DNA of 64,000 nt from Stromatinia cepivora. Lineage: Eukaryota > Ascomycota > Leotiomycetes > Helotiales > Sclerotiniaceae. Shown piece after piece: positions 1 to 11,353 of the stretch. Each line of letters starts with the position of its first letter. Positions within the stretch are counted from its first letter, which is position 1. A model generated the notes under the pieces. The model was given only the letters and a program-made list of their open reading frames with translations, searched no databases and was not told the origin of the DNA. The position numbers were made by a program, and so were the translations under genes. The stretch spans positions 2,108,001-2,172,000 of the forward strand of contig RCTD01000006.1 in the NCBI GenBank assembly GCA_014898415.1. Reading direction: 5' to 3'.

Positions 1-1942
1 GCCCTGTTCAGCGAAGACGGCCATATTCCAACGGGTACTCCAAAGATCCTCCGTAGCTCCTTGCGGCCCACCATGAATGTAAAATGCTAAAGGATATGTT
101 TGACCTTCGACGAATGTACTAGGTTTGATGACCCAGGCATGGACTAAGTAATCACCATCGCCTTGGTAGTAAATATCGGAGATGAAGTCGCGGGAAAGTC
201 CATACGCCTTGAGACTATCGAGGTTGGCAGAGATGGTAGTAACACCAGATGATGCATTGGTGGCAGCTGAAACGATAGGATCAACGGAGGAGAAGACGGA
301 GTTATCGAGGAAGCTTGAGCTGCTAACAAGTATTTTATCCGTTCCTTGCAGGCGGAGGTCTGTTACACCGCTGTCCTTGAAGATAATGGATGGGAGAGTT
401 ATGTTTGCAGGATCAGAAGAAAAGGTAAACAGTCGAACCCTAGCAAAGTCTTCAGCAACTGCATAGAGGGACTCGCCATCTTGACTGTAACAAAGTGTAC
501 TTGGGCTACGATCCCAAGCTCCCTTTCCATCCTCTGAGGCATAGAATTCAACGGCAGTCAAATCGGAAGTGACATCTGCTACCTGTAAAACACGGTTTTT
601 GTCACTTTCGTAGCTGATATCCTTCATACGGACAAAAGCAAGTGATGATCCAGAGGGTGAGAAAACTACATTGTCAGAAGCACCTTCGAGATCAGGAGTA
701 GAAACCACTTTCAGTTCTGGAGAGGTTTCGGTAAATGTTGTCAATGGTACGTAGTATACATCCGACTTGGTTGTGGTAGCTTGATTCAAAGTAATATCCT
801 TGGCAATAAAAGATAAACCTTTGGTGCCAATATCGAAGCTGTTCATTTGTCAGAAAGTTCTCGAACAAGAATATGACGTCAGTAACTCACCTGTTTGTTC
901 CACCAAATGGCGGAACTGGTGATTCAAGACCAGAACCATTCAAAGCATTAATTGGTTCACTGAGTGTGTAACCGCTTTCAGACTTTGACAAAGCGGCGTA
1001 CCAAATACTGTTTCTCTCATGTGTAATGTCTAGTTTATATCAGCCTTGGACGCCGACATGAATGTTGAGCTCTTACATGTGTCCCAATGTCTCACAAAAA
1101 TAGAGGTATAAGCTTTTCCGGTAGACAAAGGCGCTGAAGCGAGCTCGGAATTGTAAAGAGTGCCATTAGGTGAAGCTTGGCCGCTGAATGCAAGTCCAAG
1201 AGTTCCATCACCGATGCTGACGAGTTTGAGGTTGTCCACTGATCCAGGAACGGAACCTGCCGAGACGGGCCTGTAACGACGTCAGGTTTAGTCCAAAATT
1301 TGAGCAGAAAACTGTATTGGGGTTCCATGGCATGCTGGCTAGTTAAATATCACATGACAGAATGAAGTAGGATCCTCACTTGGCACTTGGTGCTGTCGCA
1401 TCTCCAACGACAAAGCTAGTGGATCCATCATCTTCCGACACAAACCAGATGATCTTGCTTCCATCACCCAGCCACTGCAAGATCGAGGAGTCAGTATTGC
1501 CTATCAAGAAACGATATTTGGGTTCAATGAGGAAATGAGGAGTTCAAGCTGTATTTGCAAGCAAGAGGAGTGTATATGATGAAACATAAAAGTAAAGTTT
1601 GAGATCAGCGAAGAGATTAGGTAGTAACAGAAGATTGGGTGAACAGATCAAGCTTACATTAGCATTGCTGATTGCACTTGAATTGCTGAAAAGCCATGAT
1701 GTGCCGTTCGCAAGATTCATCACACGAAGCTCATGAGCATTGTGATGCTTTTCAAATGAATAGGTAGCCACGGTATACAGTGCAAGAGTTCCGTCTGCAT
1801 TTGGAATTGCTGATCCTCGACGAGGAGAACTCAACATAGCTTGGGGAGTGAATGTCGGTGTAGAATTGTTGTAGGCAGCATGAACTAGTCCTGTGGACAA
1901 CAGTGCCATCAACGACAAAGAGCTCCTCATCGTGAACAGCAT
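1..1942 (-). CDS. DPP5: Dipeptidyl-peptidase 5 (secreted S9 prolyl oligopeptidase family), 3' end outside window
   Basis: Secreted serine protease that removes X-Ala-type dipeptides from peptides outside the cell. Five exons can be assembled: 1942-1658, 1474-1380, 1270-1077, 1029-891 and 838-1, giving 517 codons in one frame with GT-AG introns at each junction. The N-terminus MRSSLSLMALLSTGLVHA is a signal peptide; an in-frame ATG four codons upstream (1942) also has A at -3, so the exact start is uncertain. The beta-propeller part is recognisable (SPNGTLYNSELASAPLS, IFVRHWDT, PVPPFGG), and the alpha/beta-hydrolase part begins with the HGGPQG motif near position 50. The catalytic Ser, Asp and His would lie beyond position 1. 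The 109-bp and 183-bp introns are longer than the others, and the protein is about 12 residues shorter than expected near residue 127, so a microexon may have been missed. Family match is from memory of fungal DPP5 proteins and is strong. Confidence 0.93.
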
Positions 1943-2983
1943 GATGAGAGAATGTCCTGGTTGACTTGAGAGAAAAGCGGCAGAAAAGGCGTGAAATCAA
2001 AAGGCAAGTGTTTGGGCAAGGGCCGGACTTATATATATCCACCGTCCATCCCATTAGGACCAGCTGATTGGGTTGTTATCTCACACCCATATGTCGTGCT
2101 ATAGTGCCAAGCTCCATAAAGGTAAACATATCGACAAGTCTACATCCGAAGTTCTCAGCCAAATGAATACTGTAATGTCACACAAAGTGCGGAGAAGATT
2201 TCCCCCTGCAACGCTCGTCTTATCGTGATTTAAGGATTTCATAAGGTAATTCCGATCATTTGCTATGATCAACCAGAGGGCACACACACCAATGGAAATT
2301 GGCTTTTTCATCCTTCCCGACTAATTTCACTCGTATCAATTCCAGTATTCGACTATGAGGCTAGGCCAATCTAAGCATGAGGGGAAGGTCGTTTAAAATG
2401 ATATCCGAAGCTATTTCTTCAAAAGGCAGGTGGGAGTGTCTTGGCCATAGGCGCCAAGCGCCAAGAAACGCCATGGACGAATATCACCATGTGATTAACA
2501 CGGGATTAGGAAAACGATCTTTGTGCCTTGAACTTTCGGGAGCCGTCCTAAGCCGAGCTGCAGTCCGAATTGGACTCGCTGTGGTTCAAAATCGGACAAG
2601 CTAACGATCGAAAGGAATGACTGGGGAAGAGCGTAATGTATATTATCAACATCCTGGATCTTACAATGACTAAACCCCTTTAACAACTTTAGACGAAAAA
2701 TGAATGTAAGTCCAGTTTAACTCTGGACATTGAGATTGAAATCCGGTAGAAATCTTGATCAGAGCTTTTTCATTCTTGGGATCGCTTTTGCGCATTTTGC
2801 TCAGCAATGGTGAGGATTTAGTCGACTAAAAAAGGCGTAAGTATGCTCAAATAATGCTTTCATAGCCATCGGCTAAACTCTGAATGGCACACCTTGCACC
2901 TCTCAGAAAATATAAAATACATGCTACATACGCTTGTAGTACAGTGGAGATTTCATTTTGTTCGCCATCACAATTCCAGTTCA
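1943..2983. other. Intergenic region between DPP5 and PHB2
   Basis: Holds the DPP5 promoter and, at its far end, the 3' flank of PHB2. The short open frames here have no recognisable protein and no splice-linked continuation. I see no RNA gene or repeat. Confidence 0.6.
2028..2038 (-). promoter_or_regulatory. TATA box of DPP5
   Basis: On the minus strand TATATATAAG lies about 90 bp upstream of the DPP5 start codon. Position and sequence fit a core promoter; the transcription start is not known. Confidence 0.5.
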
Positions 2984-4033
2984 TTATGCCTTTTTGTTTT
3001 TATCCTCAAATGCCTCAGTGACATTCAATCCCAATCCCTCCGAATCGAGATACATCTTATTACGTCCACCAGCCTCTTGAATGATTTGAGCAATTGCTCT
3101 TGCATTCTCGATTCTCTTAAGATCAACGTATGATCGACTCTTCTTGATGGCATCACCAATCAATTCCGCAGATCGTGCTTCTCCCTGGGCCTTAACAATC
3201 ATAGCCTGCTTCTCTTGACGTGCTTTGTCAACAACGAATGCTGCACGCTGGGCTTCTTGCTGTGCGACTTGCTTGGCCTCAACTGCCGCTGTAAATTCGG
3301 GAGAAAATGCCAGATGCTAGTTAATATTAGCATGTTTGTAATTCTTGGACTGCCATATATAAATCATACCGTTAAGGAAACATCATCAAGCATGATGTTG
3401 AACCTAGCTGCTCTCTTCGACAAATTCTCTCTGACTAATCTTGCGACCATCTCACGTTGGGTGATCAACTGACTGGCATTGAATTGCGCAACCACACTCT
3501 TTAGAACTTCGTTCACAATAGATGGCAATACTCTCTCATCGTAATCGGTACCTAATGTTCGGTATATTTGAGGAAGGGCATCGATTCGAGGCCTTGAGAG
3601 GACACGGCAGGTAATGTTTACCATCTGTAAATCCTTCGTGCCAGTAAGGGAGGCGACATTGCGTGGCTTTGCTCGAACATCGTAATCTATAGGAGTTTCA
3701 AACCATGGGAGCTTGAAATGTGTTCCTAGAATGCGAATCGTAAGGTCAGCACACCATCTCTTGGAGACCTGATTGCCCAAGAAAAGTAAGGTCCATACCT
3801 TCACTGTAGATTTGCTTGCCAACACCACCTAATCTCGTATATTTAATAGCTCTGTGACCACCATCAACATTGAAAAGCGCATTATTTCCAATGATCATGA
3901 TTCCACCCAATCCAATAAGTGTAGCCACTCCACCTGCTATTCCCTTTGGTGCCGGTCCTCCGCCACCAGTTCTGCCCGCCTCACTTGCCATTCTCTGCAA
4001 TCTTCTGAAAACATCTTGTGGATTATTCGACAT
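2984..4033 (-). CDS. PHB2: Prohibitin-2
   Basis: Subunit of the ring-shaped prohibitin complex of the mitochondrial inner membrane, which acts as a membrane scaffold and regulates m-AAA protease. Three exons, 4033-3799, 3725-3370 and 3316-2984, give 307 residues, the usual length. The splice joins restore family-typical text: [10 protein letters not shown] at the first and [15 protein letters not shown] at the second. An N-terminal hydrophobic anchor (about residues 30-52, [19 protein letters not shown]) is followed by the SPFH/PHB domain and a C-terminal coiled coil rich in Ala, Glu and Lys ([14 protein letters not shown]). The start [13 protein letters not shown] is the only ATG before the anchor. 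It is divergent from the CSTF2 gene with about 590 bp between start codons. Confidence 0.97.
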
Positions 4034-4622
4034 GATGGTGGCTTTCGAGAGGACGAAAACAATATCGATGTGCGAAATTATTGTGGTGGGGCTTGGGAAG
4101 AGTGTATTGTGATGCGGAGGGGGGTGCCGGTATTATTTGGGAAGCTCAATCAACGAAAACCGTCCTAGCGTATTTTTAATTTAGCCGCACCTTTTACTCC
4201 ACACAAGCTTTGACGCCAAGTGAAAGTCGTGAAGCGCGATGAACTAATAAATCAAACCTTCACTTATGAATTCTGCCAAAGGTCGTATTCATCATTTCCA
4301 ATTGCTCAAAACAAGATAAACAAATCGGATTCACTCAGAATAGAGGCATTTTCATCAAGACGCGCTTACTCCATCAATTATAAGAGAAATTTGGATTGTC
4401 AGTGCTAAGTGCTCACAAGGGAAGAAAGCAAGAAGGATTTTTAGAGTAGCCAGAAATCACTTCTTCAAAGACTTTCTGTGCCTTTTCTCAATTTTGCAGT
4501 GACAAAAGAAGTGATCAATCCATTTGCTTTCCTTTCTCAAAGTCGCAACTCAAAGCCATCTCAACTTTTTCCATCGCATACATCCACATCCATAGTCTGG
4601 AACATTTATTATACCTTTCAAT
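4034..4622. promoter_or_regulatory. Shared divergent promoter region PHB2 / CSTF2
   Basis: The only sequence between two head-to-head housekeeping genes, so it must carry both promoters and 5' leaders. I see no clear TATA box. The open frames inside it resemble no known protein. Confidence 0.55.
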
Positions 4623-5815
4623 ATGTCAAAACCACCGTCGAAGTCTGTGTTTGTGGGAAATATTCCCTATGGTAATTTATTACTCCTTCCTTTTAGCCCT
4701 CGTTATTGTTCTACTGTACCGAGCTAATTTATTTCACCTTAAAAGGCCTTACCGAGGAACAGATAGTAGATATCTTCAGTAGTGCAGGAAACGTTATTAA
4801 TTTTCGACTTGTCTATGATCGCGAAACAGGCAGACCAAAAGGCTTCGGTTTCGCAGAATATCCCGATTCAGGTATGTGCAGTACACTGCATATTCATTTT
4901 GCGACTCGCGCATCTATGGTTACACTGCTAATAAGTTTGCGCGCCCGTTTAGATTCTGCGGCTTCTGCAGTCAGGAATTTGAATGACTACGAAATCATGA
5001 ACCGAAAATTGCGCGTTGATTTCTCAAATGATGGTGGTGAGGAAGAAAATGTGTGTTGGGCTTCTCTTCTACCAAAACTCGATCTCCAAGTACAACAGAT
5101 TGCTAATTTGGATTTTTTATAGTCTGCACCAACCTATCAACCTCCCCCTCTAAACACAAATGGTCTTCCGGTTCCACCTCCATCTCTCCCAATCCCTCAA
5201 CCCTCAAACACATCCTCATTACCACCTCTGCCAATAGGTGTTGAGCTTCCTCAAGGCCTCAGTTGCCCGGACGCCATCTCTCGCACTCTCAACACCCTTC
5301 CCCCATCCCAACTTCTTGACGTCCTCTCCCAAGTGAAAACCCTCGCCTCGACCGACCCCCAAAAAGCCACCGAACTCCTGCACCAGGCCCCCCAACTCTC
5401 CTACGCCATCTTTCAAGCCCTTCTCCTCATGGGTCTCGTTCAACCCGAAGCGCTCTCCTCCGTTATCGAGTCATCCATCGCAGCACCATCATCAGCTCCT
5501 CCGGTCTCAGGCATTCCTCCACCAGTTGCGTCAACTCCCCAATATGGAGGATCGGCATACCCTCCTGGATACCCACCTCCTCCTCCACATATGTCAGGTC
5601 AAATGGGTATGCCAATAATGGGTACGCCTCCAGTACAAGGTTATGCACCACCTCCACAACAAAGACAAGCTCCACCGCCGCCAGCTCAAATCCCGGAACC
5701 CGATACAAATGCGTTGATGGCGCAAGTTATGGCCATGCCACAGGAATTAATTGATAGTTTGCCACCTGCTGATAGGGCGCAGTTGATGGCGTTGAGAGAC
5801 CAGTATCGTGGATAG
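4623..5815 (+). CDS. RNA15: Cleavage stimulation factor 64-kDa subunit (Rna15 / CstF64)
   Basis: RNA-binding subunit of the mRNA 3'-end cleavage and polyadenylation machinery, nuclear. Four exons (4623-4671, 4746-4871, 4953-5050, 5123-5815) give 321 residues. The N-terminal RRM carries RNP2 (VFVGNIPY, split by intron 1) and RNP1 (RPKGFGFAEY), ending near residue 91. A proline-rich linker follows, then the hinge that binds CstF77/Rna14 (SRTLNTLPPSQLLDVLSQVK ... LLHQAPQLSYAIFQALLLMG), a Pro/Gly/Tyr-rich stretch and the C-terminal three-helix domain (IDSLPPADRAQLMALRDQY) that contacts Pcf11. All three introns are GT-AG and restore the frame. Start chosen because it places the RRM at the very N-terminus, as in the family. 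Confidence 0.96.
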
Positions 5816-6543
5816 GTCTGTGGTATGGGTTGAAGGGAAGCAGTTCCATTAAGGACGCAATTTTCGCGTGATTTTCATGTTATGTGTATTCTGGTTTAGA
5901 CGTCAGGCGTTGATAGGTAGTTAGGGAATGGAACCAATTAAGTATCACGCGCTGGACGAAATAAATTGAACATCAAAATTTACTCCTTTACAAATTCCAG
6001 GTATCTAGGCCTAAGAAAGCATTCGATTATCTTATCAACTTTTATTGGGAAATTGAAAAGTGTTATGAGGCCAGGGAATATTCGTTTCGTGGGATTTATT
6101 CATCCATCGCCTGAGTAGATATATCAATCTGATGATCAGTATCTGCAACCTCGATTTATTTGCCCGAGACTGTCATAGCAGCCATTGTATGAACCCGTTT
6201 AGTGTAACTAGGTTATACATCAAGTGATGGGTATGTCGCGTGGATATTTGTGTAGCATCTACTGCTCTGTATCGTCCATCATTTCTACTGTTTTTACCAA
6301 CCAAGTTGGCAGACAGATACCATCAGTGTTTTATTCTTTCTCCCAATCCTTTCTTTTCTTGCCAAAGCAACTCCGCTCCCCTACTACTCCTGCAAATAAT
6401 CTTCCTCTTTCAGGTCAAGTCATAAGACATCGAATCATCTTCACAACGGATTCCGAGCACAACAATATCCAAAACTACCTTCTTACAGTATCTGCCAACA
6501 CCTTGGAATTATCAGTCCACGATAAAGTAATAGAAACGGAAAA
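5816..6543. other. Intergenic region
   Basis: 3' flank of the CstF64 gene and presumed promoter of the next gene. The open frames at 6224-6664 have no recognisable content and overlap the likely 5' leader of the 6544 gene. Confidence 0.5.
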
Positions 6544-7050
6544 ATGGCCACGTCCTCGGGTTTGGATGCAACAACTCACATGGAAGAAGCACCTCCAGCA
6601 TATTCCTGTGTTGATGGTATGGAGTCTGTGGTGGGATCGTGTCTTGCTACTCTGGAGTATTTGAGGTGGAAGCTGGGCATGAGATTTACGAATTACAATA
6701 ATGCAACCAAAATTCTCAATTTCAGACATCGGCTGAGGTTATATGACCTTCATCGAATGCAAGATCATACATTGCCTGTGCGGATACACCTCATCAAATT
6801 GGGAATAGATGTTCCTTGTGGAGTTATGGATCAGTCGGAGGGAGATTACAACCTTCAGCGTATGAAGAATATTGAAATTGCAACGATTGTAAACCAAGAA
6901 ATCTCTTTTTTTGTTCGAGTTTTTCAGAAAGCTCACAATGGAAGACAACCATCTCAAAAAGATGTTATTGATTATTTTGATGCTTGGGAATATGCCGTTC
7001 TATACTACGAAGCCACAACTTTGAAGTATACCAGACTCTCTGCGGAGTAG
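6544..7050 (+). CDS. Hypothetical protein with N-terminal PPxY motif
   Basis: Single-exon frame of 168 codons; the ATG has AAA before it and GCC after it, a good fungal start context. I do not recognise the family. Visible features: a PPAY motif at residues 17-20 in a short disordered start, then a predominantly helical, charged body (RHRLRLYDLHRMQ, RMKNIEIATIVNQE) without signal peptide or membrane segment, and near the C-terminus the block DVIDYFDAWEY. A similar block (ALIDYYDARKD) closes the next predicted protein at 7495, hinting that the two are divergent relatives in tandem. PPxY is the ligand of WW domains such as those in Rsp5-type ubiquitin ligases; any such link here is inference. 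Confidence 0.6.
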   Translation: MATSSGLDATTHMEEAPPAYSCVDGMESVVGSCLATLEYLRWKLGMRFTNYNNATKILNFRHRLRLYDLHRMQDHTLPVRIHLIKLGIDVPCGVMDQSEGDYNLQRMKNIEIATIVNQEISFFVRVFQKAHNGRQPSQKDVIDYFDAWEYAVLYYEATTLKYTRLSAE

Positions 7051-7494
7051 TAATACACGGAGGAGTGGCGTGCGATGATGGTTCTAGCACATATTCATAC
7101 CATGTCCCTTTGGAGTCATATTGTCCAAGATATTCATGGCCCTATTTATTTTGAATCATAATTCTTTTTAGCTTTTATTCATAAGCATCGTCTTCGTCAA
7201 GCTCTCCTCATTAGAATTAAACTTTATTGAAACCTCTTGCAACTCTTCAACATTCCAGTAGTCGGCTGCCGTCATATTAGCATCCTGGATCACATTACAT
7301 GGTCTTCCGCAGCGACGCCTTTATCTCCACGTTCTTCAAAGAAACGCCAAAAAGCTGACGGAGCTATATTGTCGTCAAACCTTCTTCACATTTGTATAAA
7401 AACTCTTCAATTCCAGGCAAAGTTTCAATGACTGAATCAAACGCCTGGTTGGCATCCGAGAAATATTCGATGCTATTGAAAGATTCAATACCCG

Positions 7495-7971
7495 ATGAAG
7501 ACCCCCACCATTCCCCCGAAAACAGCATCTTCGCTTTCCACGCAGCGTCCTCACATGGGAAATCCCCCGCTACCTCCTCTTGCCATAGAAGCTCTATGGT
7601 ATGGCCATGAGAAGAAGTTTAATGAATTTCTTAACGTTCCATATTCCCCATTCATCATAAGGCACCAAAAATTATCCACATCGATTGGCAACAATAACAT
7701 CAACAAGACGCCACCTGTTCCTGATCCTTTCCCAAATTTGTTGGCTGAGAAAGACTTACAGAATGTGAAGCACAAGATGATTTCGCTGCTGATCCAAGGC
7801 CAAATAAAGAAACTTGAGAATGTCTATGGAAATCCCAACAAGGTTATATTGCCACGTCGGCTAGAGGGATCCGACTGGTCCAACGAATCAGATGACGATG
7901 CTCTCATTGACTATTACGATGCTCGAAAGGATCAAATAGAATTAGACATTATCAGAGTCAGAGTCTGGTAA
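7495..7971 (+). CDS. Hypothetical protein, possible relative of the 6544 gene
   Basis: 158-codon frame, family unknown. It starts with a Pro/Thr/Ser-rich stretch (MKTPTIPPKTASS), followed by a helical, charged body (EKDLQNVKHKMISLLIQGQIK) and an acidic SDDDALIDYYDARKD block near the end, which resembles the end of the protein encoded just upstream. No signal peptide, membrane segment or known catalytic motif is visible. The start is uncertain: an alternative first exon with ATG at 7428 in another frame (MTESNAWLASEKY) could be joined by an intron, but I find no convincing donor/acceptor pair. Confidence 0.5.
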   Translation: MKTPTIPPKTASSLSTQRPHMGNPPLPPLAIEALWYGHEKKFNEFLNVPYSPFIIRHQKLSTSIGNNNINKTPPVPDPFPNLLAEKDLQNVKHKMISLLIQGQIKKLENVYGNPNKVILPRRLEGSDWSNESDDDALIDYYDARKDQIELDIIRVRVW

Positions 7972-9076
7972 GCTAGAGCTCAGTGGAGGCACGCAGAACC
8001 AGAATTTGTGTTAAAAACATAGGCTTTTTTTTTCAATTTTCGATTGCTTTCAAATTCTTGCTTGATGGCACTAATAAAGCGTCAATATTGACAGGTCTTT
8101 GTTATACATACGACATATGTTGAATCACAATGAGTAAGACATGACTTATCTGACACTCTGTGATCTAAATGGTACAAGAAATCCTCTACTCTAACGAACC
8201 TTTTTAAATATCTTTCACAAGTACCTAAGTACCTTTCATCAAACAACACATCTCTGTAATTGCAATCATGTTCCTCAACAATACAGAATCTGAATGCCCT
8301 ATGCACACGTCTGTCGCCTCCACCTCGATTATAAGCTCGAATACACACAATTATCCGCGGGCAATACGCGCCCCCACTCGCCGTTACATCAAGAAGGCTG
8401 CGAAGACGGTTATTAGCATGGAACGGATTAGCCAAAAGGTATTGGAGGGTGCGGAGATCGTGAGAAAGTAACATGTTGACAGGCAAAAGAAAGCCAGCCA
8501 TCTGACGAGTTTGTTCTTTGATTTTATGACGTAGAGTAATACGATAGAGACTTATGCTAGTTTTGATGGTTTGGTCAAGAAATTTTTATGCTAAGGATCT
8601 TGCATCCAGGGGCTCGTCGGGCGGAGAAGGAATAGTTATCTGCGTGGCATATGCAAATCAAGATATTATTAAAACTCGAGACTTTCGATATCTTCATAGT
8701 CCATGCAAGATGTGAATGTGTTATCCTTTGGCTGGTGAAATTAAAGACATGATACCAAAGCACGGATTCAGATTACCCGCAACTCTTCTGATGATATCAG
8801 TAAGATAAAAAGCATTCATTCACGGCGAATGGGCTGATTTATTATTCAATGCAGGGACGCCAACTAACTTTCCATTAACATTTAGTATCGCTTTCCTAAG
8901 CTATAACAAATCTTCGTTCTTCTAACCCAAATCCTCTGATAATCTACTACTATATCTTTTGCAATTCCTCCAACAAACCTATACCAAAATTAAATCTTTG
9001 ATCTACTCTCTAGAACTCAAACTCTTCCGACTCGTTTATACACCTGAGCTCTTCAATACCTGAGGGATCACTAGTC
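7972..9076. other. Mostly non-coding interval
   Basis: Apart from one weak small frame at 8268, nothing recognisable. No RNA gene or repeat is seen. Contains the promoter side of the 9077 gene. Confidence 0.45.
8268..8471 (+). CDS. Possible small basic protein
   Basis: 67-codon frame with a Ser/Thr-rich start and a basic C-terminal half (RAPTRRYIKKAAKTVISMERI). It could be a real small gene of the same kind as its neighbours or chance; neither homology nor a splice signal helps to decide. Confidence 0.2.
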   Translation: MFLNNTESECPMHTSVASTSIISSNTHNYPRAIRAPTRRYIKKAAKTVISMERISQKVLEGAEIVRK

Positions 9077-9436
9077 ATGCATAATCCAACTACAGACCCC
9101 CCCATGAGCCTCCAAAACCTATTATCAGACACCGCACTACCAGCCGCCTCTGTCCATACTCGGCCTCTTACCCCAAGGATAATTATGAACGAGACTACCG
9201 AAATGAAACCCACCAAACGATCTCCAGACTCCAAACCAACTAGTGAAGACAAACACCAAGAAGCTTCTCATCGACCACCGGCATATACCTCCTTCAGCAC
9301 CTTCGGCCTAGAAGAACCCCAAGGTCCTAAAAGTTCCGACATTCCTAGAGAGGAAAATCCAGCTCTTGCCTCTTCTCCTCCTACAGCTATGCAACAAATC
9401 AAAAGTGCCTTGGGTATTGAACAACCTCAAAAGTAA
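9077..9436 (+). CDS. Hypothetical small disordered protein with PPxY motif
   Basis: 119-codon single-exon frame. Composition is rich in Pro, Ser, Thr, Glu and Lys, so the chain is likely disordered. A PPAY motif sits at residues 67-70. The C-terminus (MQQIKSALGIEQPQK) may form a short helix. No signal peptide or membrane segment. Family unknown. It shares size, PPxY motif and composition with the gene at 14930-15250, which supports treating it as real. Confidence 0.5.
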   Translation: MHNPTTDPPMSLQNLLSDTALPAASVHTRPLTPRIIMNETTEMKPTKRSPDSKPTSEDKHQEASHRPPAYTSFSTFGLEEPQGPKSSDIPREENPALASSPPTAMQQIKSALGIEQPQK

Positions 9437-10059
9437 GGAATCTTGAACCTGCGATTTTTAGGTATGAATTATATAACTATTAAAGAGGTTTCGCTGCTAA
9501 CTTTTTCGAAGGGAACTGGTATATTTGCGGGAGTTGTGTGCGAGTATCTATCGTTTGATAATGAGGCGAGCTTGTTGAGAGGTTGAAATCTTTGGAGGGC
9601 ATAGCGATGATATGTCAGCGGCTTAATGAGTTCGGTCTAAGGGATTTTGAGTTCCAATAAGAATCATTGTTGTGATATCATATTTTTTGGGTCAGGTTGG
9701 GCCGATTCATTTTGTATGGTGGGTGAGTATTCACTATGTTTTTGTGTCTCTGTTTTAGATACCTATCTTGACTTGAGAACTCAATCTCCATGACTATGCA
9801 TCATTGCTGTCGGATTACAAGTGGAATTTTTGACTGTTATAAATACGCTGATGATTCAAAACATCCCATAGAGTCAACAAAAGATGGCTTCAAGAGCTAT
9901 ACATAGTACCTTCACCATCGAAGACCTAACCATCATCATTCTTTACTATTTTCGGACCAACCAGGCCAAAAGACTTTACCCATTGTTCCAGCTCAGATAA
10001 CAATATCTCACAAAATCACAAACAAACAATACATCAACGAATTATTCCTCACAATCAAG
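9437..10059. other. Intergenic region
   Basis: Contains the presumed promoter and an A/C-rich leader of the 10060 gene. No gene seen. Confidence 0.5.
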
Positions 10060-11016
10060 ATGCCCTTCTCCAATCACCCCCCCAAAGCTCCGGAAGAACT
10101 CGCTCTTCATAAAGCTGCACTCATTTACCACCGACAAAAGCATTCTTTACCACCAATGCAACAAGTACAGAGAACTCCAGTTCATCCACCGAACGAAATG
10201 GCACAGCGAATGGTGGGTATATCAACACCTCACCTGATATCTATCGGCAACATTTTCCAAGATGGAATAGCAAGTCTGCCAGTGATGTACCTTTCTGAAC
10301 ACCATCTTGCCCGACTTCAAGAATTAAGAGCACAAAGACCTAAAGATTTCTCATATCTGATTGTTGAGAAACGATCGGGCGAAGAAAATGAACGAGTTGA
10401 GGCGAGCGAGAAGATGGAAAAGGATGGATCGCTTGAAGAAGATCAATCTCCCACGACCCATATCATTACACCCACGAGATCAGTCCCGTTCCTAAACATC
10501 CGCAAAGTTTCTCAAACAAAACTCCAGAAAGTCGCTACTTACACTTCCTCCAAGAAATTATTCAAAAAATCGTCCGAAAAATCGTCCGCGAATGAAGTCA
10601 AGGAGAAAGTCGAGGAGGAAGTCGACAACCATGTTAAAACGGCAGCCGTGATAGCTCCCTCATTCAAGCCAGACCCTCTAACTATCACAAACGATCCTAA
10701 TTGGCCTTTGCGTTCGCCCAGAATCTTATCTCCTCGGATTACAATTCGTCGGTCTTGTGCCGAGTGTATCTATGATCGCTCGGAGAATAACATCGCAGTG
10801 GAAGGAAAGAATAGGGCTAAGGACTGTTGTTATAGGTTGAAATCAAACGAGATTCGTGAGACCGTCCTGGATGAGAAGTGTGAACTAGATAGTGGAGCTC
10901 TTGAGGGAAAGAAGCCAACTGAATCAGCGGGTGAAAGGAAGCGAGCTGGAATGAAAAGGGGTAAAGTGGGTCAATTAATTACAAAACTTCGAGATCTACT
11001 CTTGAAAGTTGTATAA
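10060..11016 (+). CDS. Hypothetical protein, 318 aa
   Basis: Single-exon frame, no recognised family. Order along the chain: a Pro/His-rich start, a short helical region (APEELALHKAALIYHRQKH), a more hydrophobic block around residues 50-95 (STPHLISIGNIFQDGIAS), then a long Lys/Glu-rich stretch of likely coiled-coil or disordered character, a cluster with four cysteines near residues 232-264 (SCAECIYD and DCCYRL) and a basic C-terminal tail (LITKLRDLLLKVV). The Cys cluster (CxxC then CC) could bind a metal, but the spacing fits no family I know. Start codon context (AAG before ATG) is reasonable. Confidence 0.6.
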   Translation: MPFSNHPPKAPEELALHKAALIYHRQKHSLPPMQQVQRTPVHPPNEMAQRMVGISTPHLISIGNIFQDGIASLPVMYLSEHHLARLQELRAQRPKDFSYLIVEKRSGEENERVEASEKMEKDGSLEEDQSPTTHIITPTRSVPFLNIRKVSQTKLQKVATYTSSKKLFKKSSEKSSANEVKEKVEEEVDNHVKTAAVIAPSFKPDPLTITNDPNWPLRSPRILSPRITIRRSCAECIYDRSENNIAVEGKNRAKDCCYRLKSNEIRETVLDEKCELDSGALEGKKPTESAGERKRAGMKRGKVGQLITKLRDLLLKVV

Positions 11017-11353
11017 TGTTTGATTCCGGGGAATATCAGGAGCTATAATGTATTTCGTACCAATTTCATCTCCGTTAGCCACATATTCTCATCCAAATTC
11101 ATGCGCAATATTCATAAAATTGACTGCTAGATGATTAATACAGCACATTTTTGACTCATGGTCAAATTTGCCTCGGCGAGTCATACAATTGAACTCACAC
11201 GAGTCCAGTCATGTACACAGAAAAGAACGGAAAAAGAAAAGAAATTATTCATAGGACTCATCACCACCATGTTGTATAGTTTCTTCACCTTCCCATTCCT
11301 TGAGTCTCAAAGGAATAATCTATTCAAATCAACAACAATTCATCAATACACAC

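Noticed and set aside
8082..8501. 139-codon minus-strand frame
   Set aside because: No recognisable content and covers the 8268 frame and its leader; neither strand is convincing.
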